Positions 7,538 to 16,469 of a stretch of DNA of 64,000 nt are shown piece after piece; position 1 is the first letter of the stretch; each line of letters opens with the position of its first letter. This DNA comes from Actinocorallia sp. API 0066 (GTDB lineage: Bacteria > Actinomycetota > Actinomycetes > Streptosporangiales > Streptosporangiaceae). The DNA lies in NCBI RefSeq assembly GCF_020991275.1, contig NZ_JAJLQY010000004.1, positions 372,001 through 436,000 on the forward strand, given 5' to 3'. The notes beneath the pieces were generated by a model. That model searched no databases, was not told the DNA's origin, and saw nothing but the letters and a program-made list of their open reading frames with translations. A program made the position numbers and the translations under genes.

Positions 7538-8308
7538 ATGCAGAACCGCTGGATACCCCTCGAAGGCGCGGCCAACGTGCGTGACCTCGGCGGCCTCCCC
7601 ACCCACGACGGCGGCGTCACCCGTTTCGGCAGGGTGCTGCGCGCGGACAACCTCCAGGGCCTCACCGAGGCCGACGTCACCGTGCTCGCGGGCCTGGGCG
7701 TCGGCCACGTGCTGGACCTGCGCACGGACATCGAGTTGCGGCGGGAGGGTCCGGGGCCGCTTACGCGCACCCAGGTGAAGCACCACCACCTGTCGCTGTT
7801 CACCGACGAGTTCGACGGCCCCGCGATCTCCTCGGACGCGCTGCTGCCCTGGCAGAAGCGCGACGCGCAGCGGGGGCAGCTCGACCGCGCGCTGGGCATC
7901 TACCACGGCTACCTGCGCGACAGGTCGGACTCGGTGCTGGCGGCGCTGCGGGTGATGGCGCACGAGGAGGACGGCGCGATCGTGCACTGCGCGGCGGGCA
8001 AGGACCGCACGGGCATCATCGCCGCGCTCGCCCTCGCGGCGGTGGGCGTCACCCGGGCGGCGATCGTCGCGGACTACGCGCTCACCGGCGAGCGGATCGA
8101 CGCGATCCTGGCGCGGCTGCGGGCGTCGGAGACCTACCGGCACAGCCTTGAGGACCGCACCCCCGACAGCCACCGGCCGCACCCGTTCCTGATGGAGCGC
8201 TTCCTCGACGAGCTGGACGCCGCGCACGGCGGCGCGCTGCCCTGGCTGACGGCGCGCGGCTGGACGGGTTCCGACACCGAGGCGCTGCGGGTACGCCTGC
8301 TCGCCTGA
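7538..8308 (+). CDS. Tyrosine-protein phosphatase (Y_phosphatase3 family)
   Basis: 256 residues. It has the family signature NVRDLGGL (13-20), an RADNL segment and the P-loop HCAAGKDRTG with catalytic Cys151 and Arg157. Relatives include mycobacterial PtpB-type phosphatases, which act on phosphotyrosine and/or phosphoinositides. The substrate is unknown here and there is no secretion signal. The ATG at 7538 is 7 nt after TAAGCT, indicating a leaderless mRNA. Confidence 0.88.
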   Translation: MQNRWIPLEGAANVRDLGGLPTHDGGVTRFGRVLRADNLQGLTEADVTVLAGLGVGHVLDLRTDIELRREGPGPLTRTQVKHHHLSLFTDEFDGPAISSDALLPWQKRDAQRGQLDRALGIYHGYLRDRSDSVLAALRVMAHEEDGAIVHCAAGKDRTGIIAALALAAVGVTRAAIVADYALTGERIDAILARLRASETYRHSLEDRTPDSHRPHPFLMERFLDELDAAHGGALPWLTARGWTGSDTEALRVRLLA

Positions 8309-8417
8309 ACCGGACGCGCCGGACACGGCGGCCGAGATGTGCCCGAGTCCACGGGATCTTCGCCACATGGAACATTTTCCACTTTTCCGGTATGAATTAC
8401 CTAGAAGTGGAGGGTGC

Positions 8418-9611
8418 ATGCGCAAGATGTTCGTCCTGTTGGGGGCGCTGACCTCGGCGGGTCCGCTGGCGATCGACCTGTATCTGCCGGCCCTGCCGAA
8501 CCTCGCCGCCGACCTGGGCGTCAGCGCGTCAGCCGCGCAGCTGTCCCTCACCGCGTTCATGGTCGGCCTCGGCACCGGCCAGATCATCGTCGGCCCGCTC
8601 AGCGACGCGTTCGGACGGCGGCGACCCCTGCTCATCGGGCTCGCCGCGTTCGCCGTCGTCTCGGTGGCGCTGACGGTGGCCCGGGACATCGAGGTCCTCA
8701 TCGCGCTCCGCCTCCTGCAGGGCCTCACCGCGGCTACCGGCGTCGCGCTCACCAAGGCCGTCGTGCGCGACCTGTACAGCGGGGTGGAAGCCGCCCGGTT
8801 CTTCACCATGCTGATGCTGGTGACCGGGTTCGTCCCCCTCATCGCGCCCGTCGCCGGGGCCCAGTTGCTGCTGGTCACCACCTGGCCGGGGCTGTTCGCC
8901 ACGATGGCGGCGCTCGGCGCGCTGCTGTGGCTCACCGCGCTGGTCGCGCTGCCGGAGACCCATCCGAAGGACGCGCGCCAGGCGTCGACCATACGGTCGG
9001 TGGTGCGCGCGATGGGCACCGTCGCGCGGCACCGGGGCTTCCTGTCGTTCACGCTGACGGCGGGCTGCGCGAGCGGCGCGATGTTCGGCTACATGGCGGG
9101 CTCGTCGTTCGTGCTCCAGGAGGTCTACGGGCTCAGCCCGCAGGGGTACAGCGTGATGTTCGGGCTGAACTCGCTCGGCATGATCCTCGGCGGGCAGACC
9201 GCGGGGCGGCTCGCCGGACGGGTCAGGATGAAAGTGCTGCTCGGCATCGGCCTCGGCGTGTCGGCGACGGCGGGGCTGACCGTGCTCGTCGGCGTCGTCA
9301 CCGGGGCGGGGCTGCCGGTCATCATGCCCGCCCTGTTCGCCGTGGTGGCGGGCCAGGGGATGATCTACCCGATGGCGCTCACCCTGGCGATGAGCAGCCA
9401 GCCGCCGCACCGGGCGGGCAGCGCGTCGGCGCTGTTCGGGCTGGTGCAGTGGGTCGCGGGCGGCCTCACCGGGCCGCTGTCGGGCGCGTTCGGCACCGGC
9501 ACCGCGCTGCCCCTCGCGCTCATCATCGCGGTGCTCGGGGTCGCGGCGTGCGTCACCGCGTTCCTGTTCACCCGCGGCGCCTCCGACAAGCAGCCTGTGG
9601 CTTCCGTCTGA
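8418..9611 (+). CDS. Bcr/CflA family multidrug efflux MFS transporter
   Basis: 397 residues with about 12 hydrophobic segments. The opening LLGALTSAGPLAIDLYLPALP and the following SLTAFMVGLGTGQIIVGPLSDAFGRRRPL are characteristic of the Bcr/CflA drug-proton antiporters. Motif A (GPLSDAFGRR) sits between helices 2 and 3. The ATG at 8418 has GGAGGG 3 nt upstream. It ends 10 bp before the convergent HAD gene. No regulator is adjacent. Confidence 0.88.
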   Translation: MRKMFVLLGALTSAGPLAIDLYLPALPNLAADLGVSASAAQLSLTAFMVGLGTGQIIVGPLSDAFGRRRPLLIGLAAFAVVSVALTVARDIEVLIALRLLQGLTAATGVALTKAVVRDLYSGVEAARFFTMLMLVTGFVPLIAPVAGAQLLLVTTWPGLFATMAALGALLWLTALVALPETHPKDARQASTIRSVVRAMGTVARHRGFLSFTLTAGCASGAMFGYMAGSSFVLQEVYGLSPQGYSVMFGLNSLGMILGGQTAGRLAGRVRMKVLLGIGLGVSATAGLTVLVGVVTGAGLPVIMPALFAVVAGQGMIYPMALTLAMSSQPPHRAGSASALFGLVQWVAGGLTGPLSGAFGTGTALPLALIIAVLGVAACVTAFLFTRGASDKQPVASV

Positions 9612-9621
9612 GCGTGCCCGC

Positions 9622-10263
9622 TTACGCCCCGTCCAGCAGGGCTCGGGCCAGCGCGTAGGCGTCCGACAGCGAGGCGCCCTGGTAGGTGCGGGCGGCCAGG
9701 CCGGTCAGGTGGTGGTCGGCGTTGACGGCGACGGTGTGGGTGAGGTGCGCGAACAGCGGCGCGTCCGACATCGAGTCGCCGTAGGCGACGACCCGGGTGA
9801 GCGGCAGGCCGTGCCGGGCGCGCAGCCGCTCGGCGGCGGTCACCTTGGCGGCGGGGCTGAGGATGCCCGCCGGGTCGAGCGGCGCCCGGAAGGGCGGCGC
9901 GGGGAAGCGGGACGCGACCACCTCGTCGACGCCGACGGCGCGCAGCCGGTCGGCGAAGAAGTCGGGCGACAGGGTGATGACGGCGGTGTGCCCGCCGCGC
10001 GCCTTGATGTCGGCGCACACCTCGGCTATCCCGTCGATCCAGGGCGCGGCGGCGAAGGCGCTGGCGACGTGGTCGGGCGTGAGCGCGTGCCACAGGAGGT
10101 GCAGGCGGGCGGCGAAGGCGCGGGTGTCGATCTCGCCCGCGGCGAACTCCTGTTCCAGTGCCGCGAGTTCGGCGGTGCCGCCGAGTACCGCGGCGACCTC
10201 CAGCGCCGCGTTGGTGCCGCGCAGCAGGGTGCCGTCCATGTCGAAAAGGTGCAGTTCAGCCAT
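9622..10263 (-). CDS. HAD superfamily hydrolase, phosphoserine-phosphatase-like (HAD-IB)
   Basis: 213 residues. Motif I is FDMDGTLL (nucleophile Asp8), motif II is TLSPDFF, and motif IV is YGDSMSDAPLF. Together they make a Mg2+-dependent phosphatase of the SerB-like subgroup. The exact substrate cannot be told. The ATG at 10263 puts motif I at the N-terminus as usual. Upstream in-frame codons exist but are not conserved-looking. Confidence 0.82.
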   Translation of the reverse strand: MAELHLFDMDGTLLRGTNAALEVAAVLGGTAELAALEQEFAAGEIDTRAFAARLHLLWHALTPDHVASAFAAAPWIDGIAEVCADIKARGGHTAVITLSPDFFADRLRAVGVDEVVASRFPAPPFRAPLDPAGILSPAAKVTAAERLRARHGLPLTRVVAYGDSMSDAPLFAHLTHTVAVNADHHLTGLAARTYQGASLSDAYALARALLDGA

Positions 10264-10436
10264 CCTGCCATCCCAGCACGCGCGGGCCGGGCGGCGCACC
10301 GGGTTTTTCGCCGCGCCCGCCGCGATGTGTTCTCCATCGCACCCTGTTTTCCCAGCGAACGAGACATCGGATAATGACACATAGGCCGGTGATGCGTTAC
10401 CGTGCCGAGCATCACGGATCGACGAGGAGAGTTCAC

Positions 10437-12191
10437 GTGGGCGTGTTCGCCGAGGAACTGAAGCCGGCCGGAGGGGCAGCGCTGGACCAGGTGTTCATCG
10501 CCAGCGGCGCGGGGGTGGTGCTCGCCGCCGTGCTGCTGGTGCTGGGCTGGGGGCACCGCAGCGGAAGGCTCGACGCGCTGTCGAGGATCGCCGCTTACGT
10601 CACGCGGGGGGCGTCGCAAGGACTGCCGGGATGGGCGGCGCTGCCGTCACTGGTGTCCCTGGCCTCACTGCTCACCGCACTGCTGGGCATGTACTGGGAC
10701 ATCTCCCTGCACATCACCCGAGGCCGCGACGAGGGGCCGCTGGCCAACATCGCGCACTACCCCATCCTCATCGGGCTGTTCGGCATCTTCGCGGCGGGCG
10801 TCATCGCGCTCGTCCTGCCGCTGCGGGAGAAGCCGGGGCCCGACCCGGTGCGCATCACCCGGAACTGGTACGTCCCGGTCGGCGGCGCGCTCGTCGCGGG
10901 CGCCGGGTTCTACGCGCTGCTCGGCTTCCCGCTGGACGACGTGTGGCACCGCATCTTCGGCCAGGACGTCACCCTGTGGGGCCCCACCCACCTGATGCTC
11001 ATCGGCGGCGCGGGCCTTTCCCTCGTCGGCATGATGGTGCTGGAGCGGGAGGGCCGCGTGGCCGGCGAGCCCGGGCCCGCGTTCCTGTCCTGGCTGCGGC
11101 GCGGCAGCATGGCGGGCGGCCTGCTCGTCGGCCTGTCGGTGTTCCAGGCCGAGTTCGACTTCGGCGTCCCCCAGTTCCGCCTGGTGAACCAGCCGTTCCT
11201 CATCGCGCTCGCGGCGGGCTGCGCGCTCGTCGTCGCCCGGCTGTGGGTCGGCCGGGGCGGCGCGCTCATGGCCGCCGCGTTCTACCTCGTGGTCCGGGGC
11301 GGGGTGTCGCTGCTGGTCGGGCCGGTCATCGGCGAGCTGACCCCGGCCGTCCCGATGTACCTGGCCGAGGCGCTGCTCGTCGAACTCGTCGCGCTGGCGC
11401 TGATCCGGCGGCCCTACCTGTTCGCCGCCGTCTCCGGACTCGCCATCGGGACCGCCGGGTTCGCCGCCCAGTACGTCTGGACGGGCTTCGCCTACCGGCT
11501 GCCCTGGACGACCGACCTCGTGCCCGAAGGCGTCGTCATGGCCACCGCGGGCGGCCTCGCGGGCGCTGTACTCGGTGTGCTGCTGGCGGAGGGGCTCGCG
11601 GGACGGCTGCCCCAGCCCGCCGTCACGAACACCCTGTTCGCCGGGGCCCTCGTGGTGATAGCCGGATGCGTCGCCAACGGGCTCATCGCCACGGTGCCGC
11701 AGGACGTCACGGCGCGCGTCCAGATCGCGCAGGACGGCAACGCGACCATCACCCTGAACCGGCCCCTCGACGACCCCGCGTGGGTCCAGGTGACCGGCTG
11801 GCAGGGCGGCGACCTGCACGTGGACCTGCTGGAGCGGACCGGTCCCGAAACCTACCGGACGACGTCGCCGCTGCCCCTGGACGGCACCTGGAAGACCCTC
11901 GTGCGGCTCCACGACGGGCGCGACCTGTCGGCGGTGCCGATCTTCCTGCCGGAGGACCCGGCGATCGGCGCGCCCGAACTGGCCGCCGTGCCCGACGCGA
12001 CCCGCCCCGCCCAGTCGGAGAAGCTCATCCTGCAGCGCGAGCTCAAGACGGACGTGCCTGGATGGGTCTGGGGCGCCGCCTCCCTCGTGGTACTGGTGTG
12101 CTCGCTGGTACTCGTCGTCTCCCTCGGGTGGGGCACCCGCCGGATCGCCCGTGCGACGGCCGGGCGTCCCGAGGTAAGTTCGCGGTCATGA
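10437..12191 (+). CDS. Large polytopic membrane protein with C-terminal periplasmic-type beta domain, unknown function
   Basis: 584 residues. About 12 hydrophobic segments fill residues 15-440, then a predicted extracytoplasmic beta-rich domain (about 445-550) and a final helix near 555-575. Conserved-looking polar groups sit in or near membrane segments: YWDISLHITRGRDEGPLAN with its Asp and His, and GPTHLMLIGG. The C-terminal domain vaguely resembles FixH/CopC-like modules, but I would not assign one. The GTG at 10437 follows GAGGAGA. Its stop overlaps the ATG of the next small gene (ATGA), so the two are probably one functional unit. Confidence 0.75.
   Translation: MGVFAEELKPAGGAALDQVFIASGAGVVLAAVLLVLGWGHRSGRLDALSRIAAYVTRGASQGLPGWAALPSLVSLASLLTALLGMYWDISLHITRGRDEGPLANIAHYPILIGLFGIFAAGVIALVLPLREKPGPDPVRITRNWYVPVGGALVAGAGFYALLGFPLDDVWHRIFGQDVTLWGPTHLMLIGGAGLSLVGMMVLEREGRVAGEPGPAFLSWLRRGSMAGGLLVGLSVFQAEFDFGVPQFRLVNQPFLIALAAGCALVVARLWVGRGGALMAAAFYLVVRGGVSLLVGPVIGELTPAVPMYLAEALLVELVALALIRRPYLFAAVSGLAIGTAGFAAQYVWTGFAYRLPWTTDLVPEGVVMATAGGLAGAVLGVLLAEGLAGRLPQPAVTNTLFAGALVVIAGCVANGLIATVPQDVTARVQIAQDGNATITLNRPLDDPAWVQVTGWQGGDLHVDLLERTGPETYRTTSPLPLDGTWKTLVRLHDGRDLSAVPIFLPEDPAIGAPELAAVPDATRPAQSEKLILQRELKTDVPGWVWGAASLVVLVCSLVLVVSLGWGTRRIARATAGRPEVSSRS
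12175..12180 (+). promoter_or_regulatory. Internal -10 box for the small membrane protein
   Basis: TAAGTT lies inside the 3' end of the large membrane protein gene, 7 nt before the ATG at 12188, the same geometry as the leaderless promoters in this window. The small gene might therefore also be transcribed alone. Confidence 0.35.
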
Positions 12192-12373
12192 TTCTCGCCG
12201 ACCACTCCGTAACCGAGGCCATCGCCCTGTTCGTCCCGGCCGTGGCCATCGTCACGGTGATCGCGGGCGCCGTCGTCATCGACCGCCGCCGGGCCGCGCA
12301 GGAGGACGCCGAGAACCCTGACTCCCCCGCCCCCGCCGACACCGCGCCCGCCGCAGGCGAGCCGACGTCCTAA
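12188..12373 (+). CDS. Small single-pass membrane protein paired with the large membrane protein
   Basis: 61 residues: one hydrophobic segment (about 10-32), a short RRR stretch and an acidic/proline-rich tail. It starts in an ATGA overlap with the preceding gene. The role is unknown; by position it is a subunit or stabiliser of the large membrane protein. An 18-bp terminator follows directly. Confidence 0.7.
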   Translation: MILADHSVTEAIALFVPAVAIVTVIAGAVVIDRRRAAQEDAENPDSPAPADTAPAAGEPTS

Positions 12374-12378
12374 CAAAC

Positions 12379-12422
12379 ACGACGAAGCCCGGAGAGATAC
12401 TTCCCTCTCCGGGCTTCGTCGT
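12379..12422. terminator. Bidirectional 18-bp terminator
   Basis: Perfect inverted repeat 12379-12396 / 12405-12422 with an 8-nt loop, between convergent genes ending at 12373 (+) and 12428 (-). Confidence 0.9.
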
Positions 12423-12427
12423 TCGGG

Positions 12428-13447
12428 TCAGCGGCCTACGGCGGAGCGGACGGCCGCCTCGATGACCTCCAGGCCCGCGATCGCGTCGGCCATCGGGACG
12501 GGCGGAGGGGCGCCGTTCTCCAGCGTCGCGACGACGCCCTTGTAGAAGTCCTGGTAGGCGCCGAGATCAGTGCGGACGGGACGGGCCCTGCCGGGCACGC
12601 CGAGCAGCCCGTACGTCTCCGGCGGCATCTGGCCCCAGCCGGGCTCGCGCGGGGTCCGTCCGGCGCGCAGCGCGTCCTCCTGGCCGTCCATGCCGTGGAT
12701 GACGTAGGACGCCTGCTCGCCCAGCACCCGGAAGCGCGGCCCCAGGTCGGCGGCGGTCGCGCTCATCCACAGGTGCGAGCGGACGCCGCCCGGATGGGTG
12801 AGGCCGAGGAACACGTCGTCGGCCACGTGCGCGCCGGGCCGTCGTGTGTCCATCTCGGCGTAGACGTGGGTGGGCGGGCCGAACAGGCAGATCGACTGGT
12901 CGATCAGGTGGGCGCCCAGGTCGTACAGGATGCTTCCGGCGTCGGCGGGGTCGCGCGACTCCTTCCACGACTCCTTGACCTCCGGCCTCCACCGCTCGAA
13001 CCGCGACTCGAACCGCTGCACCTTGCCGAGCGCGCCCTCGCCGATGAGCCTCCGGACCGTCCTGAAGTCACCGTCCCAACGACGATTGTGGTACGGGAAC
13101 ACGGGCGGCCCGTAGGACTCCAGCTCCCTCGCCTGCGCGGACGTCACCGCGATCGGCTTGTCGACGACGACGGGCAGCCCCACCTTGAGCGCGTCCGCCG
13201 CCAGCGGCACATGGGTGCGGTTCGGGGTGGAGACGACGACGAGGTCGCAGTGGCCCGGCTCGGCGAACACCATGCCGGGCTCGGGCAGCACCGCCACCCC
13301 GGGATAGCGCCGCCGCACCTCCTCCTGCCGCTCGGGGTTGCCCGTCACGACGGCCACCAGCACCATCCCGGGCACGGAGGTGATGAGCGGGGCGTGGAAG
13401 GCCGCACCGCCCAGCCCGTATCCGATGAGCACCACACGCAACGTCAT
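12428..13447 (-). CDS. Gfo/Idh/MocA family oxidoreductase
   Basis: 339 residues. The N-terminal Rossmann motif GYGLGGAAFHAPLI, then VVDKPIAVTSAQ with the family's conserved Lys-Pro, and DLGAHLIDQ in the C-terminal domain identify an NAD(P)-dependent sugar or inositol-type dehydrogenase close to the YdgJ/YvaA group. The substrate is unknown. The ATG at 13447 begins MTLRVVLIGYG. There is no strong ribosome site; CATGAT 6 nt upstream may be a weak -10 box for a leaderless mRNA. Confidence 0.87.
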   Translation of the reverse strand: MTLRVVLIGYGLGGAAFHAPLITSVPGMVLVAVVTGNPERQEEVRRRYPGVAVLPEPGMVFAEPGHCDLVVVSTPNRTHVPLAADALKVGLPVVVDKPIAVTSAQARELESYGPPVFPYHNRRWDGDFRTVRRLIGEGALGKVQRFESRFERWRPEVKESWKESRDPADAGSILYDLGAHLIDQSICLFGPPTHVYAEMDTRRPGAHVADDVFLGLTHPGGVRSHLWMSATAADLGPRFRVLGEQASYVIHGMDGQEDALRAGRTPREPGWGQMPPETYGLLGVPGRARPVRTDLGAYQDFYKGVVATLENGAPPPVPMADAIAGLEVIEAAVRSAVGR

Positions 13448-13515
13448 GTACCGATCATGACAAACCACCAGCACGTCGCAAGAGGGAGGGGTCCCCTCTG
13501 ACCTGCACGAGTGCC

Positions 13516-14439
13516 TCAGGGCAGGCGCAGCCGGGCGAACACCGCGCGGTGGTCGCTCTCGGGCAGCGGGTGGACGGCGAAGTCGAGGACGGCGACGCGC
13601 CGGTCGGCGAAGACGTGGTCGATGGCGATGCCGGGGAGCCTGCGGCCGTCAGCGGGCCATGTCGCCTTGAGCGCGGCGCCGCGCGCTTCGGCGGCGCTGC
13701 GGTAGCCGGTGGCCAGGACGCGGCGGATCGTCGTGTGGTCGAGGGTGGCGTTGAAGTCGCCCGCGAGGATCCTGACGGTGCCGTCCGGGGTGGCTGCGGG
13801 GATCGCGGCCTGGCTGTCGCGCCAGCACGCGTCAAGGCCGGGGTAGAGCGGAGCGCACGTGTGCACGGCGACGACCTCCACCGGGCCGCCCGCGCCCGGC
13901 ACCCGCACCTCGGCCCTGACGGCGCCCGCCGGGGCGGGCCCGGGGACGGTGAAGGGGTACCGCGAGTACAGGGTGGTGTCGTTGGTGCCGTCCTCGGCGT
14001 ACGGGAGGTGCTCGCGCAGGCCCGCGGCGTCCAGGCCCTCCTTGGCGTGCCGTGGCAGCTCCGACAGGGCGAGGACGTCCACGTGGAGCGTCTGGACGAG
14101 GCGCAGGACGTCGGCGGGAGGGGTGCGGCCGAACAGGAGGTTCGCGGCGAGGACGCGCAGCTCGGGGCCCCGCGCGGCGGGCTCGCCGTCGGGGATGGCG
14201 CGGGGGGCGAGCAGCATGCCGAAGGCGGTGACGACGGCGAGGCCCGCGGCGGCGGCCGAGCAGCGGCGCAGCAGCAGCGCGCCGAGCGGCGCGACCGCCG
14301 ACGCGGCGGCGACATAGGGGGTGAACGAGACGAGCTGGACCCAGCGGAAGGCGGCGTCCCAGCCCGACACGCGTACCAGCGTCCACGTGGCGAAGGGCGT
14401 GACGAGCGCCCACGCGACGACGGTCTTCCAGCGCCCCAT
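13516..14439 (-). CDS. Membrane-anchored endonuclease/exonuclease/phosphatase (EEP) family protein
   Basis: 307 residues. Three hydrophobic helices occupy roughly the first 95 residues. An EEP domain follows, with LRVLAANLLFG, DVLALSELP, VVAVHTCAP, LAGDFNATLDH and a C-terminal SDHRAVFARL. Together they give the metal ligands and catalytic His of the DNase I/phosphatase fold. The catalytic domain should face outside, so an extracytoplasmic phosphodiesterase or phosphatase is likely. The ATG at 14439 has GGGGGA upstream and gives MGRWKTV. A GTG at 14472 is an alternative start. Confidence 0.82.
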   Translation of the reverse strand: MGRWKTVVAWALVTPFATWTLVRVSGWDAAFRWVQLVSFTPYVAAASAVAPLGALLLRRCSAAAAGLAVVTAFGMLLAPRAIPDGEPAARGPELRVLAANLLFGRTPPADVLRLVQTLHVDVLALSELPRHAKEGLDAAGLREHLPYAEDGTNDTTLYSRYPFTVPGPAPAGAVRAEVRVPGAGGPVEVVAVHTCAPLYPGLDACWRDSQAAIPAATPDGTVRILAGDFNATLDHTTIRRVLATGYRSAAEARGAALKATWPADGRRLPGIAIDHVFADRRVAVLDFAVHPLPESDHRAVFARLRLP

Positions 14440-14549
14440 TCCCCCGGCCCCCCATGGCAGGAAACGCCTCACCAGCGGGCCGCACGGGCGTGGCGTACCC
14501 TCCCTGAGCCTAACAGCGGGGGGATCACCCCCGGTGCGGGCGATCAGTC

Positions 14550-14566
14550 GGTTGGATATGGCAACC
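14550..14566 (+). promoter_or_regulatory. Candidate HxlR operator (GGTTG-CAACC dyad)
   Basis: GGTTG at 14550-14554 and CAACC at 14562-14566 form a dyad with an ATAT centre, ending 7 nt before the HxlR gene start. Its position over the promoter fits autoregulation. Confidence 0.45.
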
Positions 14567-14573
14567 TGGAGGG

Positions 14574-15032
14574 ATGAGCACCTCGGCGCGTCCCTGCTCG
14601 ATCGCCGCCGCCCTCCAGATCGTCGGCGAACGCTGGGCGCTGCTCGCGATCCGCGAGATCTTCCTCGGCAACCGCAGGTTCGACGAGATCGCCCGCAACA
14701 CGGGCGCCTCCCGCGACATCCTCACCGCCCGGCTGCGCTCCCTGGAGACGGCGGGCGTGCTCACCCGGCGGCCCTACCAGGACCGTCCCGCGCGCTACGA
14801 GTACCACCTGACCGAGGCGGGCCGCGACCTCGCGCCCGTCCTCACCGCGCTGCGCACCTGGGGCGACACCTGGGTCTCCGACACCCCGCCCGTGACCGCC
14901 ACCCACACCCCGTGCGGCCACCCCCTCACCTCCGTCACCCTCTGCCCCCACTGCCACACCCCCACCACCCCCGAAACCACCCACCTCACCGTCAACACCC
15001 CCGACTGGACCCTCAAGGGCCCCACCCCCTGA
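14574..15032 (+). CDS. HxlR family winged-helix regulator with C-terminal zinc-ribbon-like tail
   Basis: 152 residues. The HxlR domain covers residues 8-100, with CSIAAALQIVGERWALLAIREI. Cys8 is at the position of the redox-active cysteine known in some family members, such as HypR. An additional tail has C114-G-H116 and C124-P-H-C127, which looks like a small metal-binding ribbon and is an extra on the usual HxlR of about 110 residues. It may sense thiol/electrophile stress or metal. The target is probably itself or a neighbour. Confidence 0.85.
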   Translation: MSTSARPCSIAAALQIVGERWALLAIREIFLGNRRFDEIARNTGASRDILTARLRSLETAGVLTRRPYQDRPARYEYHLTEAGRDLAPVLTALRTWGDTWVSDTPPVTATHTPCGHPLTSVTLCPHCHTPTTPETTHLTVNTPDWTLKGPTP

Positions 15033-15144
15033 CCCCGTCCCCTGCGCCCTGGCGGCCGATCTGCCGGGGTGCGTAGGGTTCGGTGCGTTGTTTCCGTGCG
15101 ACCGCCGGGTCGGGCGGGTTCGGGTGTTCTTGCGAGGAGACGGT

Positions 15145-15675
15145 GTGGACCTGCGGGAGACGATTCCGGTGGCGTGGCATGGCGATCGGTCCAGATTCGT
15201 CTACTTCTGGGGGCATCGGCCGACGCGGAGCGGGAACCACGTTTTCTCGCAGTGGTTTGAACACACGTTCGAACTGGGTAGTGTCCGGTACGCGTCGGCC
15301 GAGCACTACATGATGGCGGAGAAGGCCCGCCTGTTCGGCGACGAGGAAGCGCTGCACCGGGTCCACCACGCGCGGAACCCGGGCGCGGCGAAGGCAGCCG
15401 GCAGGAAGGTCGTGGGTTTTGATGAGGACGTCTGGGCAGCACACCGCTTCGACATCGTCGTGCGCGGCAACGTCGCGAAGTTCGCCTCCTCCCCCGAGCT
15501 TCGCGCCCGTCTCCGCGACACCGGCGACCGTGTCATCGTCGAGGCCAGCCCTCTGGACCCGGTCTGGGGCATCGGCCTGTCCGCCGACCACACCCACGCC
15601 CCCGACCCCGCCCACTGGCCGGGCACCAACCTCCTCGGCTTCGCCCTCATGCAGGCCCGCACCCACCTCACCTGA
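15145..15675 (+). CDS. NADAR domain (YbiA-like) protein
   Basis: 176 residues of the NADAR family. The blocks FYFWGH (read here as VYFWGH), FSQWFEHTFE, ASAEHYMMAEKARLFGD and NLLGFALMQAR are diagnostic. Characterised relatives are N-glycosidases acting on riboflavin-pathway intermediates or removing ADP-ribose from nucleic acids. Which applies here cannot be told. The GTG at 15145 has GAGGAGA 4 nt upstream. Upstream TTG/GTG codons would add up to 19 residues. Confidence 0.85.
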   Translation: MDLRETIPVAWHGDRSRFVYFWGHRPTRSGNHVFSQWFEHTFELGSVRYASAEHYMMAEKARLFGDEEALHRVHHARNPGAAKAAGRKVVGFDEDVWAAHRFDIVVRGNVAKFASSPELRARLRDTGDRVIVEASPLDPVWGIGLSADHTHAPDPAHWPGTNLLGFALMQARTHLT

Positions 15676-15746
15676 CGCCCGCCCCGCCGAACCGACGCAC
15701 CACCAGCCCCGTCCCCCACGGTTACCGTCACCCCGCCCTCCGACGG

Positions 15747-16469
15747 TCAGGGGGTGGGGGTCCAGGTGTTGGCGGGGGTGCGGTGGACGGGGACGGGGGT
15801 GCCGTTGACGGGGATGTGGAGGGCGTCGGGGGTGCCGGTGGGGAGGTCCAGGCGGAGGGCGCCGGGGGTTTCCCTGGTGGTGAAGGTGAGGGTGGGGAAG
15901 GTGGTGCGGAGGGACTTCTTGAGGGTGCCCGGGAGGGGGTCGGTGGTGCACGGGGCGTTGACGGGGCAGCGGCGGTCCAGGACGACGAGGCGGTCGGGGT
16001 CCGCGTCGCCGACGGTGCGGAAGGCGGCGGCGTAGGCGGCGCCGAGGTCGGCGAGGTCGGCGAGGTCCAGCAGGACGTCCGCGGAGCTCTGCGGGACGGC
16101 GGACTCCGACGAGGTCGCGGCGCCCGGCGGGGTGGGGCCGCCCGCGGTCGTCTCGGGGCGCTCGGCGGCGTCGGGGTCGGTGGTGTACGCCTCGGGCACC
16201 GCGGCGGGGGCGCCGCCGGAGCCGTCCTCGTTCCGGGAGTAGGACTGGCCCGCGGCGGTCGAGTCGGCCTGCTGCTGGGAGGGCAGGGCGGTGTAGGCGA
16301 CAGGGAGCAGGAAGGCGGCGAGGGCGGTGCAGGCGGCGGCGGAGGCCACGACGGTGAGGCGGCGGCGACGGCGGGTGCGGCGGCCGGTGGCGATGACGGA
16401 GTCGGCGAGCGACGGGCCGGGCGCGGGGGCGTCGTCGGCGAGAAGGGAGAGCAGTGCCTTGTCATCCAT
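15747..16469 (-). CDS. Putative anti-sigma or sigma-associated single-pass membrane protein
   Basis: 240 residues. A short cytoplasmic segment (MDDKALLSLLADDAPAP, then an Arg run TGRRTRRRRR), one transmembrane helix (about 40-62), a Ser/Thr/Pro-rich linker and an extracellular domain with one CPVNAPC pair. Its ATG overlaps the end of the sigma-factor gene by 8 nt, the usual arrangement for a sigma regulator. It lacks the HxxxCxxC zinc motif of ZAS anti-sigma factors, so the regulatory role rests on context. Confidence 0.72.
   Translation of the reverse strand: MDDKALLSLLADDAPAPGPSLADSVIATGRRTRRRRRLTVVASAAACTALAAFLLPVAYTALPSQQQADSTAAGQSYSRNEDGSGGAPAAVPEAYTTDPDAAERPETTAGGPTPPGAATSSESAVPQSSADVLLDLADLADLGAAYAAAFRTVGDADPDRLVVLDRRCPVNAPCTTDPLPGTLKKSLRTTFPTLTFTTRETPGALRLDLPTGTPDALHIPVNGTPVPVHRTPANTWTPTP

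Noticed and set aside
15257-15272. TTGAAC-ACAC-GTTCGA, close to the actinobacterial LexA box
   Set aside because: It lies inside the NADAR coding sequence, more than 100 bp after the start, where it encodes family-typical residues (WFEHTFE), and it has one mismatch. Chance is the better explanation.
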